Shown one piece after another: positions 17,524 to 27,842 of a stretch of 45,553 nucleotides of DNA (position 1 is the first letter of the stretch; each line of letters begins with the position of its first letter). Origin of the DNA: Hyphomicrobiales bacterium (GTDB lineage: Bacteria; Pseudomonadota; Alphaproteobacteria; Rhizobiales; NORP267); the NCBI GenBank assembly GCA_030688605.1, contig JAUYJB010000029.1, positions 1 through 45,553 on the forward strand, given 5' to 3'. The notes beneath the pieces are model-generated. The model did not search any database. It was not told the DNA's origin and saw nothing but the letters and a program-made list of their open reading frames with translations. The position numbers and the translations under genes are program-made.

Positions 17524-18354
17524 TCAGGTACCCGTCTTTTCCGGCCGGAGGAAGCGAACCTCGACCCATTGGAGGACCACCAGGGTCAGCGTCGACAGCA
17601 CGATGATCGAAGCGATGGCGGCATACATCTCGGGATAGTCGGCGATGGAGCGGTGATAGGTGATGAGGTCGCCGATGCCTGTCGGCGTGATCAGGAGCTC
17701 CGCCAGCACCACACCGATGAATCCCGCGGCGATCCCGAGCCTCAGCCCGGCGAAGATCACCGGGCTGGCGTCGGGCAGAACGATCTTCAGCACCTCCTGG
17801 CGCTGGTTACCGAGAAAGGCGCGGCACATGAGAAGCAGCGATTCGTTGACGTTCCTGACTGCCTTATAGGAATTCAACACGATCACCGGCAGTGCCAGGA
17901 TGACGACCGCCAGCGTCTTGGCGGTGAGGCCAATGCCGTAGACGAACGTGACCAGCGGGATGAGCGCGGCCACGGGTGCCGCCTGCAGCACGATGAAGAT
18001 CGGCACACCGAGCCACTCGCCGGTGTGCGACAGGCCGAAACTGATACCAAGCCCGACGCCCAGCGTCGCCGAGATGAAGAGCCCGAGAGCGAGCGGTTGC
18101 AGGGTCGAGACATAGGCGCGCGGCATCGAGCCGTCGAGCAACATCGCAACCAGCGCCTGGACGGTGTCTGAGAAGGTCGGGAAGGCGAAGCTGATCGGGA
18201 TTCGGCCGGCGATCTCCCAAGCCAGAGCGAACAGCGCGAAGGAGATAATGCGCCAGGTGACGGGGCTGTCCGCCACTCTGGCAGCCAGACTGCGTGCAGG
18301 AACAAGGGGCGCGAGGCTGACGGCCCCGCGCCCGCTGCTGATTTCATCCGACAT
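17524..18354 (-). CDS. ABC transporter permease, SsuC/TauC type (first permease)
   Basis: This 276-residue membrane protein has a cytoplasmic N-terminal tail of about 30 residues, then six predicted helices starting at IISFALFALAWEIAGRI. The coupling loop is around RAFLGNQRQEVLKIVLPDASPVIFAGLRLG. The ATG at 18354 (MSDEISSG) begins 13 bp after the substrate-binding gene; longer in-frame readings run back into that gene and are shadows. It pairs with the other permease of the same operon. Confidence 0.88.
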   Translation of the reverse strand: MSDEISSGRGAVSLAPLVPARSLAARVADSPVTWRIISFALFALAWEIAGRIPISFAFPTFSDTVQALVAMLLDGSMPRAYVSTLQPLALGLFISATLGVGLGISFGLSHTGEWLGVPIFIVLQAAPVAALIPLVTFVYGIGLTAKTLAVVILALPVIVLNSYKAVRNVNESLLLMCRAFLGNQRQEVLKIVLPDASPVIFAGLRLGIAAGFIGVVLAELLITPTGIGDLITYHRSIADYPEMYAAIASIIVLSTLTLVVLQWVEVRFLRPEKTGT

Positions 18355-18367
18355 CAGGCTTTCGGCC

Positions 18368-19369
18368 TCACCGGGTCCCGATCTTGTCGAGCACCCGCTC
18401 GAGCGGGCCGAGATCCCAGAAATCGGCGACATCGAGGCTCGACGCCTCGCCCTCGAGCTGGCCCGCAATCGTGTAGAAGGCGAAGTCGTCCTGCGCCGCG
18501 TCGGCGCCGCCGCCATTGACGGGCATGGCGCCGGCCTCGGCGGTTTCCTTGAAGTAGGCGAGGATCTCTTCGTTCGCCGCCTCGCCGAGATCGGGCAGGA
18601 GATTGTATTTCTTGCGCATCTCCACCGCGGCGGCCGGATCGTCGGCGACCTCGCGCACGGCCTTGAGCAGTTCCTCGACCAGGATATCGACATCGTCCGC
18701 GTTGGCAGCGAGATAGTCCGTATTGGCGAACAGCACCTCATCGCTGGCGGCGATGTCGCCGAGCGGCAAGATGATGAACTTGCCAGGCGCCTGCTGCTCG
18801 AGGAAGCGGCGGTTGGCGGCGTCGACGATCGAGGCCTTGATGTTGCCCTGCAGCAGCGCGCCGGCGCGCACCTCCGATCCCGGCACGTAGCTGATCGACG
18901 CATACTTGATGTTATTGACGTCGGCCATCAGCTTCATGATCGCCTCGGTGCCCGAGCCGCGCGCATGCACGGCGATCTCCTGGCCGTCGAGATCTGCCCA
19001 TGTCTGGTAGAACTCGGAATTGACGACGGGGAAGAAGCGCAATACCGAAAGCTGGGCGAAGATGCGGATCGGCGCCTTTACCTTCTGGATGAGCGCGTAG
19101 GGCCCGCCGATTCCGATGTCCAATTGGCCGCCGACCACCGCCTGGGCCGCGATGTCCTCGGCTTGCAGATACGTCACCTCGACATCGATGCCGCGTTCCT
19201 TGGTGCGCTCGAAGGCGGCAAGGAAATGGACTGACTCGATGGCCGCGACATCGCCGAAGGCGATGCGCATCTTGTTCTGCGCCTGGACAGTGCCGCTTTG
19301 AAGGACAAAAAACATGGCAAGCAGTACGCCTGCAAACGCTCGCATGACATAGCCTGTAATTCTGCTCAT
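18368..19369 (-). CDS. ABC transporter periplasmic substrate-binding protein, SsuA/NMT1-like
   Basis: This 333-residue protein has a signal peptide (MSRITGYVMRAFAGVLLAMF, cleaved after VQA) and an NMT1/SsuA-like two-lobed binding fold. Recognisable segments are RIAFGDVAAIESVHFLAAFE, VGGQLDIGIGGPYALIQ and LDGQEIAVHARGSGTEAIMK, with the C-terminal cap helices after residue 240. The start at 19369 has a strong AGGAGG eight to nine bases upstream. It is the first gene of the operon and faces the GntR regulator across a palindromic operator. Ligands in this family include sulfonates, pyrimidine precursors and aromatic acids; none can be chosen from sequence, though the FAH gene favours an aromatic or organic acid. 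Confidence 0.87.
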   Translation of the reverse strand: MSRITGYVMRAFAGVLLAMFFVLQSGTVQAQNKMRIAFGDVAAIESVHFLAAFERTKERGIDVEVTYLQAEDIAAQAVVGGQLDIGIGGPYALIQKVKAPIRIFAQLSVLRFFPVVNSEFYQTWADLDGQEIAVHARGSGTEAIMKLMADVNNIKYASISYVPGSEVRAGALLQGNIKASIVDAANRRFLEQQAPGKFIILPLGDIAASDEVLFANTDYLAANADDVDILVEELLKAVREVADDPAAAVEMRKKYNLLPDLGEAANEEILAYFKETAEAGAMPVNGGGADAAQDDFAFYTIAGQLEGEASSLDVADFWDLGPLERVLDKIGTR

Positions 19370-19492
19370 GGTGGGTTTCCTCCTTGGCCCGGGCAGTTTC
19401 GCCATCCCGGTTCTGGCCGTCACGGGAGATCGAGGCGATCGCGACGCTTCTCGCCCCCTGTGACATCGTTGCAATTGGCCGACACCCTCTGT

Positions 19493-19549
19493 TTGACCAA
19501 TCCCTTATTGGCTAAACAAAACCACCGGATTGGTCAACTTGTATTGACC
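19493..19549. promoter_or_regulatory. Operator with three TTGACC half-sites between the ABC operon and the GntR gene
   Basis: TTGACCAATCC (19493-19503) and GGATTGGTCAA (19527-19537) form a perfect 11-bp inverted repeat. A further TTGACC (19544-19549) makes a second palindrome with GGTCAA (19532-19537), spaced by 6 bp. The arrangement lies 124 bp upstream of the binding-protein gene and 56 bp upstream of the GntR gene. It is the natural target of the neighbouring FadR-type regulator, whose family binds sites of the TGGT-N-ACCA class. Confidence 0.72.
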
Positions 19550-19604
19550 GACGCCCTGTAAACATGGCTAATTCTCGCCCATTGAGCAAATCGCGAGCCG
19601 AACC

Positions 19605-20312
19605 GTGCAAGAGGACCAGGTCAGCCAGGGCGCCCAGGACGCCCAAGCCGCATTGACGCAACTGCGCGCCTATCTGGCGCAGGAGGAGCTGACGGCGAAC
19701 GCACGCCTTCCCGCCGAGCGGGAGCTCTCGGATCTGCTCGGCGTCTCGCGCGGCGATCTGCGCAAGGCGCTGGCGATCCTCGAGAGCGAGGGCGAACTGT
19801 GGCGCCATGTCGGCAAGGGGACCTTCGTCGGCCCGAAGCCCGTCGAGGAGCGTTTTTCAATTGCCGGCGTCTCCGGCCTGACCAATCCGGCCGAGGTCAT
19901 GCGCACCCGGCTTCTGATCGAACCGGAGATCGCGCGGGAAGCGGCGCTGCACGCGAACTCGGCCGAGATCGCCGAGATGCGGGCCTGCCTCAAGGGCAGC
20001 CGCCAGACGCGTACCTGGCGGCAATATGAGAATTTCGACAACCGCCTGCACCGGACCATCGCACGGGCGACCCACAACACGCTGCTGTTGGCATTGTTCG
20101 ACACGCTGAACGCGGTGCGCCGCGCCGTCGTCTGGGGTCGTCTGCGCGACCAACCGGTGAAGCCGCCTTCGGACCATCACAGTTTCGCCGAGCACGAAGC
20201 GATCGTGCAGGCGATCGAGGAACGCGACTTGGACGGCGCCGCGGCGCGCATGCGCCGGCATCTGCAATCGGTGCGCCGGAACCTGACCGAGCTGCGCGAA
20301 GCCGCCGAATAG
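19605..20312 (+). CDS. GntR family regulator, FadR subfamily (FCD domain)
   Basis: This 235-residue transcription factor has an N-terminal winged helix-turn-helix (about residues 15-75: RLPAERELSDLLGVSRGDLRKALAILE with the wing GKGTFVG) and a C-terminal FCD ligand-binding domain. The FCD core has ENFDNRLHRTIARATHN and HHSFAEHEAIVQAIEERD, whose histidines and aspartate usually hold a metal and carboxylate effector. The start is GTG at 19605. It is divergent from the ABC importer operon and almost certainly controls it, probably by repression relieved by the imported acid or its catabolite. Confidence 0.88.
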   Translation: MQEDQVSQGAQDAQAALTQLRAYLAQEELTANARLPAERELSDLLGVSRGDLRKALAILESEGELWRHVGKGTFVGPKPVEERFSIAGVSGLTNPAEVMRTRLLIEPEIAREAALHANSAEIAEMRACLKGSRQTRTWRQYENFDNRLHRTIARATHNTLLLALFDTLNAVRRAVVWGRLRDQPVKPPSDHHSFAEHEAIVQAIEERDLDGAAARMRRHLQSVRRNLTELREAAE

Positions 20313-20332
20313 GGCTCTGGCCGCAGATTTGC

Positions 20333-20360
20333 CCCGGCCCGTTGCGCCACTCTTGCCGGG
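20333..20360 (+). terminator. Possible terminator after the GntR gene
   Basis: CCCGGC (20333-20338) and GCCGGG (20355-20360) can pair around a 16-base loop, followed within a few bases by a pyrimidine-rich tract rich in T. The stem is short and the T-run is interrupted, so this is a weak call. Confidence 0.28.
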
Positions 20361-20452
20361 CGGCTCTTTCTCTTTTCTCGCCTCCTCATCGCGCCGGCGG
20401 GACAAAGCCCGGATTTGCTAGCAGCGGCATTTTTTCGCCTTGAAAAGTTCGA

Positions 20453-20472
20453 CTGAATGAATAATCATTCAG
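20453..20472. promoter_or_regulatory. Perfect palindrome matching the TetR-type FadR box, upstream of the SDR gene
   Basis: CTGAATGA (20453-20460), ATAA, TCATTCAG (20465-20472) is a perfect 8-bp inverted repeat. The core fits TGAATGA-N4-TCATTCA, the box bound by TetR-family FadR regulators of acyl-CoA metabolism (Bacillus subtilis FadR/YsiA). TTGAAA at 20440-20445 could be a -35, which would place the -10 inside the palindrome, as expected for repression. The operon it precedes ends with a TetR gene of the same type. The remaining 20313-20452 shows no gene. Confidence 0.75.
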
Positions 20473-20505
20473 CCAACCGAGTGCGACAACCGAAAGGAAT
20501 GGACC

Positions 20506-21252
20506 ATGCGATTTGAGGGCAAGACTGCGGTCGTCACCGGCGCGGCGTCCGGCATCGGCAAGACCACCGCCGAGCGCTTCACTGCCGCGGGAGCCGCCGT
20601 CATTCTCGGCGACATCAATGTCAAGGACGGCGAGGCGGTGGCGGCGGCGATCCGCGACAATAGGGGCACGGCCGACTTTATCGAACTCGATGTCACCGAT
20701 CGGAAATCCGTCGAGGCGTTCCGCGAAAAGGCGGTCAAGCTGCGCGGCCATGTCGACATTCTCGCCAGCGTCGCCGGCTGGGGGAAGACCGAGCCCTTTA
20801 TCCAGAACACGCCGGATTTCTGGAGCAAGGTGGTCAATCTCAACCTGATGGGGCCGATCTTCATGGCGCGCGCCTTCTGCGAGCCGATGATGGAGCGCAA
20901 CGAAGGCAAGATCGTCATCGTCGCCAGCGACGCCGGCCGGGTCGGCAGCCTCGGCGAGTCCGTCTATGCCGGCTCCAAGGGCGGTGCCATTGCCTTCTCG
21001 AAGTCGCTGGCGCGCGAAATGGCGCGCTTCAACGTCAACGTCAATTGCGTCTGCCCGGGACCCACCGACACGCCGCTGATGGCTGCGGTCAACGAGAAGA
21101 TCAAGGAGGCCTTCATGCGGGTGACGCCGATGCGCCGGCTGGCCAAGCCCGAGGAGGTCGCCGACGCAATCCTGTTCTTCGCCAGCGGCCGCTCAAGCTT
21201 CTGCACCGGCCAGGTGCTCAGCGTCAGCGGCGGCCTGACCATGGCCGGCTAG
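20506..21252 (+). CDS. SDR-family 3-hydroxyacyl-CoA dehydrogenase, BadH-like
   Basis: This 248-residue NAD(P)-dependent dehydrogenase has the Rossmann motif TGAASGIGK (residues 12-20), and the active-site Ser and YxxxK in VYAGSKGG, where the usual Y-x3-K reads YAGSK. The ending [14 protein letters not shown] and [12 protein letters not shown] closely resemble BadH, 2-hydroxycyclohexanecarboxyl-CoA dehydrogenase. A Shine-Dalgarno AAAGGAA precedes the ATG. As first gene of an acyl-CoA operon it should oxidise a 3-hydroxyacyl-CoA made by the next-door hydratase. It is also a candidate to stand in for the missing Had of the benzoyl-CoA module, though Had itself is a zinc/MDR-type enzyme. Confidence 0.83.
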   Translation: MRFEGKTAVVTGAASGIGKTTAERFTAAGAAVILGDINVKDGEAVAAAIRDNRGTADFIELDVTDRKSVEAFREKAVKLRGHVDILASVAGWGKTEPFIQNTPDFWSKVVNLNLMGPIFMARAFCEPMMERNEGKIVIVASDAGRVGSLGESVYAGSKGGAIAFSKSLAREMARFNVNVNCVCPGPTDTPLMAAVNEKIKEAFMRVTPMRRLAKPEEVADAILFFASGRSSFCTGQVLSVSGGLTMAG

Positions 21253-21289
21253 GCGCCGAACGACAGACAGGACCACAGGAGACAGACGA

Positions 21290-22108
21290 ATGTACAAGCT
21301 CAAGGCTGCCGAATGGAAACCGGAGCATTTCAAATGGGAGGTCAAGGACCGGGTCGCGACCGTGACCCTGAACCGGCCCGAGCGCAAGAACCCGCTGACG
21401 CTGGAAAGCTATGCCGAGCTGCGCGACACCTTCCATAAGCTGCAATATGCCGACGACGTGCGGGCCGTGGTCGTCACCGGCGAGGGCGGCAATTTCTGCT
21501 CCGGCGGCGACGTGCACGACATTATCGGGCCGCTGGTCAGAATGGAGATGGACGGGCTTTTGACCTTCACCCGCATGACCGGAAACCTGATCAAGGAGAT
21601 GCGCACCTGTCCGCAGCCGGTGATCGCCGCCGTCGACGGCATCAGCGCCGGCGCCGGCGCCATCATCCCGATGGCCTGCGACTTCCGCTACGGCACGCCG
21701 GAATGCAAGACGGCGTTCCTGTTCGTGCGCGTCGGGCTTGCCGGCTGCGACATGGGCGCCTGCGCCATCCTGCCTCGCATCATCGGCCATGGCCGGGCCT
21801 CCGAGCTGCTCTATACCGGCCGCTCCATGAGCGCCGAGGAGGGGCTCGCCTGGGGCTATTTCAACGCCCTGGTCGAACCCGACAAGCTTCTTTCCCACGC
21901 TCAGGAGATGGCCAAGAAGCTTGCCGACGGGCCTTATTTCGCGCATGCCATGACCAAGAAGTGCCTGCATCAGGAATGGGCGATGACCATCGAGCAGGCG
22001 CTGGAGACCGAGGCCGAGGCGCAGTCGATCTGCATGCAGACCAAGGATTTCGAGCGCGCCTACAACGCCTTCGTGGCCAAGCAGAAGCCGGCTTTCGAAG
22101 GCAACTGA
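21290..22108 (+). CDS. Enoyl-CoA hydratase family protein
   Basis: This 272-residue crotonase-fold enzyme contains the oxyanion-hole segments [11 protein letters not shown] (about residues 67-77) and [43 protein letters not shown] includes the position usually taken by a catalytic acidic residue. The subfamily is typically found beside two acyl-CoA dehydrogenases and an SDR in aromatic or alicyclic acyl-CoA clusters, for example those for 2-aminobenzoyl-CoA. It starts 37 bp after the SDR gene behind a GGAGA Shine-Dalgarno. It probably hydrates the enoyl-CoA formed by the downstream dehydrogenases; the substrate is unknown. Confidence 0.85.
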   Translation: MYKLKAAEWKPEHFKWEVKDRVATVTLNRPERKNPLTLESYAELRDTFHKLQYADDVRAVVVTGEGGNFCSGGDVHDIIGPLVRMEMDGLLTFTRMTGNLIKEMRTCPQPVIAAVDGISAGAGAIIPMACDFRYGTPECKTAFLFVRVGLAGCDMGACAILPRIIGHGRASELLYTGRSMSAEEGLAWGYFNALVEPDKLLSHAQEMAKKLADGPYFAHAMTKKCLHQEWAMTIEQALETEAEAQSICMQTKDFERAYNAFVAKQKPAFEGN

Positions 22109-22118
22109 ACGAGGGCCG

Positions 22119-23286
<1,168 letters not shown>

Positions 23287-23300
<14 letters not shown>

Positions 23301-24432
23301 CGAGCACGCGGCGATCCGCGACATGGCCCGCCGCTTTGCAGCCCAGGAGCTTGCCCCGAACGCCGCCCGATGGGACCGCGACGCGACCTTCCCGGCCGAG
23401 GCCATCGCCGCCATGGGCGCGCTCGGCTTCATGGGGATGACCGTGCCGGAGGACTATGGCGGCGCCGGCGGCGACTATCTCTCGCTCGCTCTGGCGCTGG
23501 AGGAGATCGCCACCGGCGATGCTGGCGTCGCCTCGGTGATGAGCGGCCACAATTCGGTCGGCTGCATGCCGGTCCTGGGCCACGGCACGGAGGAGCAGAA
23601 GGAGCGCTTCCTCAAGCCGATGGCGGCGGGCCACATGCTCTCCGCGTTCGCGTTGAGCGAGCCGCATGCCGGCTCCGACGCCGCCGATCTGAAGACCCGC
23701 GCGCGGCGCACCGAGAAGGGCTATGTGCTCGCCGGCACCAAGCAGTTCGTCACCTCCGGCGCCAACGCCAAGCTGGCGCTCGTCTTCGCCGTCACCGATG
23801 CCGATGCCGGGCCGAAGGGCATCTCCGCCTTTCTGGTGCCGACCGACACGCCGGGCTATGTCGTCGCGCGCAAGGAGGACAAGCTCGGCCAGCGCTCGTC
23901 GGACACCTGCCAGATCGTGCTCGACAATCTGGAGGTCGCCGCCCATCTGCGTCTCGGCGAAGAGGGCGAGGGCTACAGAATCGCGCTCGGCAATCTCGAG
24001 GGCGGGCGCATCGGCATCGCGGCGCTCGCCGTCGGCATCGCCAGGGCGGCATTTGAGGAGGCCGTCGCCTATGCCGGCGAGCGGGTGACCTTCGGCAAGC
24101 CGATCATCGAACACCAGGCGGTGCAGTTCAGGCTCGCCCGGATGGCGACCAGCATCGAAGCCGCCCGCCAGCTCGTCCAGCATGCCGCGAGCCTGCGCGA
24201 CGCCGGTCTGTCCTGTCTGAAGGAGGCCTGCATGGCCAAGCTTCTCGCCAGCGAGGCTGCAGAGCAGGTCTGCTCCGACGCCCTCCAGACCTTCGGCGGC
24301 TACGGCTATCTCAAGGATTTCGCCGTCGAGCGCCATTATCGCGATGCCAAGGTGACGAAGATCTACGAAGGGACCAACGACATCCAGTGCATGCTGATCG
24401 GCAGGGAACTCGCCAGAGAGGAGATGGCATGA
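23287..24432 (+). CDS. Acyl-CoA dehydrogenase (second of two)
   Basis: This 381-residue FAD enzyme is close to short/branched-chain acyl-CoA dehydrogenases. [37 protein letters not shown] and [11 protein letters not shown] are intact, and the C-terminal [10 protein letters not shown] carries the catalytic glutamate. The start is GTG at 23287, inside the end of the first dehydrogenase gene, implying coupled translation and perhaps a heteromeric enzyme. Its stop overlaps the TetR gene by ATGA. Confidence 0.9.
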
Positions 24433-25100
24433 CCGAGCCCGGCGAAGTCGAAAGCCTGGTGACCGACCCGCGGCTGATCGAGGAGCGCCGGCGGCAGATC
24501 CTCACCGCCGCCACCAAGCTGTTCTCGCAGCAGGGCTTCCACCGCACCACCATCCAGGCGATCGCCAAGGAGGCGGGCGTCTCGACCGGGCTCATCTACC
24601 AATATTTCCACGACAAGGACGACGTGCTGTTCCTGACGCTGGTCACCGTGCTCGACACCTATGAGCGGGAGATCCCCAAGGCCATCGAGGGCCTCGAGGA
24701 CCCGCTGGAGCGGCTTTGCCGGGCGTTCTACGCCTATTGCCGCGTCGTCGACCGGCTGCTCGACGCGACCGTGCTTGCCTACCGCTCGACCAAGTCGCTC
24801 AAATCGCATCGCCAGGACGTCATCAAGGAGCGCGAGACGGCGACCAACAAGCTGTTGGAGACGTGCCTGGAAGCGGCCATCGCCGAGGGGCTGATCCGCC
24901 CGGTCAACGTGTTCCTGGCGATCTACCAGCTGGTTCATTTCTGCCACGCCTGGGCGCTCAAGCAGTGGGCCTTGCGCGGCCGCTACGACCTCGATTCCTA
25001 TGTCGCCGAGGGCATCGACCTGTTGATCGTGCCCTTCCTCACCGAGACCGGCCGAGCCGGCCTCGCCCGCCTGCGCGACCGGCGCGTCATTCCGGAATAG
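24429..25100 (+). CDS. TetR family regulator, FadR(YsiA)-like
   Basis: This 223-residue repressor has an N-terminal TetR helix-turn-helix (GFHRTTIQAIAKEAGVSTGLIYQYFHDKDDVLF, about residues 37-69, after RRRQILTAATKLFSQQ). The C-terminal domain is helical, with YRSTKSLKSHRQDVIKERE and other segments shared with acyl-CoA-responsive FadR regulators. It is the last gene of the acyl-CoA operon, coupled by a 4-bp overlap, so it probably autoregulates by binding the palindrome at 20453-20472 and is released by an acyl-CoA intermediate. The pairing with that site is inferred from the matching family consensus. Confidence 0.87.
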   Translation: MTEPGEVESLVTDPRLIEERRRQILTAATKLFSQQGFHRTTIQAIAKEAGVSTGLIYQYFHDKDDVLFLTLVTVLDTYEREIPKAIEGLEDPLERLCRAFYAYCRVVDRLLDATVLAYRSTKSLKSHRQDVIKERETATNKLLETCLEAAIAEGLIRPVNVFLAIYQLVHFCHAWALKQWALRGRYDLDSYVAEGIDLLIVPFLTETGRAGLARLRDRRVIPE

Positions 25101-25268
25101 GGCAAGCTTCGCCGTTGCCGCGAGCGGCTTGGCTCCGGGTTTTGCCTTATCTTTCCCCCTTCGCCCAAAGGGGCGCGGGGCAGCCAAAGTCTACGCGAAG
25201 TTGATCGACATCAATGCCGGAGCCGACGCCGCCTCCGACAATCTCGGCCCAGTGGCAGGACGACTCCG

Positions 25269-25357
25269 ATGCCAGACGCCAGTTCCGATTTTGACGCGAT
25301 CCACGCGGAATTCCGGCCGAGGATTCTTCGCTATCTGAGAGGTCTGGTCGGGGGGCG
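25269..25357 (+). pseudogene. Decayed N-terminus of an ECF sigma factor
   Basis: The first 29 codons read MPDASSDFDAIHAEFRPR, then ILRYLRGLVGG, which resembles the start of region 2 of ECF-type RNA polymerase sigma factors. An AGGA precedes the ATG. The similarity stops at about 25357, where low-complexity G-rich sequence follows; the remaining sigma domains are absent. It is best read as a remnant of a deletion. The surrounding 25101-25268 shows no gene. Confidence 0.5.
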
Positions 25358-25498
25358 GTGCAAAAACTCGGCCAGATCGTGGCTGTCTGGGTGTTCCTTC
25401 TCGCCGCGTTGTCCCCGGCGATGGGGGCCTATGCGACGTTTGCGGGCTTCAGTCCGGTGAACGCCATGCGGTCAATGCATTCCGAGCAGGCTCCTTAG
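25358..25498 (+). CDS. Possible 46-residue small hydrophobic peptide
   Basis: A GTG-started frame gives one hydrophobic stretch, IVAVWVFLLAALSPAMGAYATF, followed by a short polar tail. It begins exactly where the sigma-factor similarity ends and in another frame, so it may be the 3' end of a second gene fused by the same deletion. A G-rich run just upstream could act as a weak ribosome site. No family is recognised. Confidence 0.25.
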   Translation: MQKLGQIVAVWVFLLAALSPAMGAYATFAGFSPVNAMRSMHSEQAP

Positions 25499-25565
25499 GC
25501 CGCACGCACGCAAGTTTTAGTCCTCTAGCGGTATGCAGGGCTGTCTGGTTAACCGGAGGTCAACC

Positions 25566-25940
25566 ATGGTCGAAGACACCGCGCAACAAGGGGCGGACCC
25601 GACGGGGCCCGGCATCGGGCCCCGTCCGACCCCCGTGGCAATGTGCTCGATGGCGACGATGTGCAAGGGGTTGATGGAACAGCCGTCTTCCGGCTTCTTG
25701 CTGATGCTCCCAGGGGCTGTGCTGGTCGTCGTGGGTGTGCTCACTATCATTGATCCCACAATTCTCGTTTGGCTGGTGGCCACGGCCTCCGTCCTGTTGG
25801 GCATCATGCTGCTCATGATGGCCAACTTCATTCGGAGACTGGGAGTTCGGTTACGAAACAAGTCATCGGGCATTTGTTGTAGTCGCCCTTCGAATGGTGA
25901 GCCTTGCCCGCAGCGACATCGTGCAGAGCAAGATTGTTGA
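25566..25940 (+). CDS. Small hypothetical membrane protein
   Basis: This 124-residue protein has a polar N-terminus (about 40 residues, with cysteines in AMCSMATMCKG) and two adjacent predicted membrane helices, FLLMLPGAVLVVVGVLTII and ILVWLVATASVLLGIMLLMM. A basic C-terminal tail ends in several cysteines. A good Shine-Dalgarno (GGAGG, six bases before the ATG at 25566) supports this start over an in-frame ATG at 25533. It converges with lepA, 26 bp away. I do not recognise the family; the helical pair resembles small uncharacterised inner-membrane proteins. Confidence 0.55.
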   Translation: MVEDTAQQGADPTGPGIGPRPTPVAMCSMATMCKGLMEQPSSGFLLMLPGAVLVVVGVLTIIDPTILVWLVATASVLLGIMLLMMANFIRRLGVRLRNKSSGICCSRPSNGEPCPQRHRAEQDC

Positions 25941-25966
25941 AGCGGCGCAGACCGCCCCTCGCTCCC

Positions 25967-27766
25967 TCACTCCCCCATCTTCAGCGCCGCGATAAACGCC
26001 TCCTGGGGAATCTCGACCTTGCCGAACTGGCGCATGCGCTTCTTGCCCGCCTTCTGCTTGTCGAGCAGCTTGCGCTTGCGCGTCACGTCGCCGCCATAGC
26101 ATTTGGCGGTGACGTCCTTGCGCATTGCCGAGATGGTCTCGCGGGCGATGACCTTAGCCCCGATCGCCGCCTGGATCGGGATCTTGAACATGTGCCGCGG
26201 GATCAGCTCCTTGAGCTTCTCGCACAGAGCCCGGCCGCGCGCCTCGGCCTGGCCGCGGTGCACCAGCATGGCCAGCGCGTCGACCGGCTCGCCATTGACC
26301 AGGATCTGCATCTTGACGAGGTCGGAGGGCTTGTAGTCGGTGAGCTGATAGTCGAAGGAGGCGTAGCCCTTGGAGATCGATTTCAGCCGGTCGTAGAAGT
26401 CGAACACCACCTCGTTCAAGGGCAGGTCGTAGGAGACCATGGCGCGGCTGCCGGCATAGGTGAGGCCGATCTGGACGCCGCGCCGCTCCTGGCAGAGTTT
26501 CAGGATGGCGCCGAGATAGTCGTCGGGCGAAAGAATGGTGGCGCGGATCCACGGCTCCCTGATCTCGGCGATCCTGACCGGGTCCGGCATGTCGACCGGG
26601 TTGTGCAGCTCGATCTCCTTGCCGTCGGTCAAGGCGATCTTGTAGACGACGGAAGGGGCGGTGGCGATCAGGTCGAGGTCGAACTCGCGCTCCAGCCGCT
26701 CCTGGATGATCTCCAGGTGTAAGAGGCCGAGGAAGCCGCAGCGAAAGCCGAAGCCGAGCGCGGCGGAGGTCTCCATCTCGTAGGAGAAGCTGGCGTCGTT
26801 GAGGCGGAGCCGGCCGACGGCGGCGCGCAGCGCCTCGAAATCGGCGGCATCGACCGGGAACAGGCCGCAGAACACCACCGGCTGGGCCGGCTTGAAGCCG
26901 GCGAGCGGCTTGGCGCAGCGGCGCCTCTCCTCGGTGATGGTGTCGCCGACGCGGGTGTCGGCGACCTCCTTGATGGAGCCGGTGAGGAAGCCGATTTCGC
27001 CGGGGCCAAGCTGGTCGGTCTGCACCAGCTTGGGCGTGAACACGCCGACCCGGTCGACATCGTGGACGGCGCCGGAGCCCAGCATGCGCACGCGCATGCC
27101 CTTCCTCAGGAAGCCGTCGACGATGCGCACCAGCACGACGCCGCCGAGATAGGAATCGTACCAGCTATCGACGAGCAGCGCCTTGAGCGGCGCGTCGGCC
27201 GAGCCCTTGGGGGCGGGGAGGCGGGCGACGATCGCCTCCAGCACCGCGTCGACGCCGAGCCCGCTCTTGGCGGAGATTTCCAGCGCGCCGGAGGCGTCGA
27301 TCCCGATCACGTCCTCGATCTGCTGGCGGACGCGGGCGGGCTCGGCGGCCGGCAGGTCGATCTTGTTCAAGACCGGCACGATCTCGTGGTCGTTGTCGAG
27401 CGCCTGGTAGACGTTGGCCAGCGTCTGCGCCTCGACCCCCTGGCTCGCGACGACGATCAGCAGCGAGCCCTCGCAGGCGGCCAGCGACCGGTTCACCTCA
27501 TAGGCGAAGTCGACATGGCCCGGCGTGTCGATGAGATTGAGCTCGTAGGTCTCGCCGTCCCTGGCGGCGTAGGTGAGGCGCACCGTCTGCGCCTTGATGG
27601 TGATGCCGCGCTCGCGCTCGATGTCCATGGAATCGAGCACCTGCTCTTTCATCTCGCGCTCAGGCAACCCGCCGCACATCTGGATCAGCCGGTCGGCGAG
27701 CGTCGACTTGCCGTGATCGATATGGGCGATGATGGCGAAGTTGCGGATGTGGGAGAGGTCGGTCAC
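25967..27766 (-). CDS. lepA: Elongation factor 4 (LepA)
   Basis: This 599-residue translational GTPase acts on ribosomes, where it is linked to back-translocation and to 30S biogenesis. GTPase motifs are G1 [10 protein letters not shown]2 in [12 protein letters not shown]3 DTPGHVDF and G4 NKIDLP. Domain II and the LepA-specific C-terminal domain ([23 protein letters not shown]) are complete. The start is GTG at 27766. Length is normal for LepA. Confidence 0.97.
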   Translation of the reverse strand: MTDLSHIRNFAIIAHIDHGKSTLADRLIQMCGGLPEREMKEQVLDSMDIERERGITIKAQTVRLTYAARDGETYELNLIDTPGHVDFAYEVNRSLAACEGSLLIVVASQGVEAQTLANVYQALDNDHEIVPVLNKIDLPAAEPARVRQQIEDVIGIDASGALEISAKSGLGVDAVLEAIVARLPAPKGSADAPLKALLVDSWYDSYLGGVVLVRIVDGFLRKGMRVRMLGSGAVHDVDRVGVFTPKLVQTDQLGPGEIGFLTGSIKEVADTRVGDTITEERRRCAKPLAGFKPAQPVVFCGLFPVDAADFEALRAAVGRLRLNDASFSYEMETSAALGFGFRCGFLGLLHLEIIQERLEREFDLDLIATAPSVVYKIALTDGKEIELHNPVDMPDPVRIAEIREPWIRATILSPDDYLGAILKLCQERRGVQIGLTYAGSRAMVSYDLPLNEVVFDFYDRLKSISKGYASFDYQLTDYKPSDLVKMQILVNGEPVDALAMLVHRGQAEARGRALCEKLKELIPRHMFKIPIQAAIGAKVIARETISAMRKDVTAKCYGGDVTRKRKLLDKQKAGKKRMRQFGKVEIPQEAFIAALKMGE

Positions 27767-27842
27767 GGGCGGTAGATAGCATCGCGCCGGGGCGCGTCAA
27801 GCACGCCGTTGCGCCGAACGGTCTTGCTTGCCGACGCCGCGC

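Noticed and set aside
25101-25140. Terminator after the TetR gene (GCCG-CGAG-CGGC)
   Set aside because: The stem is only 4 bp with no adjacent T-run, so termination is not supported.
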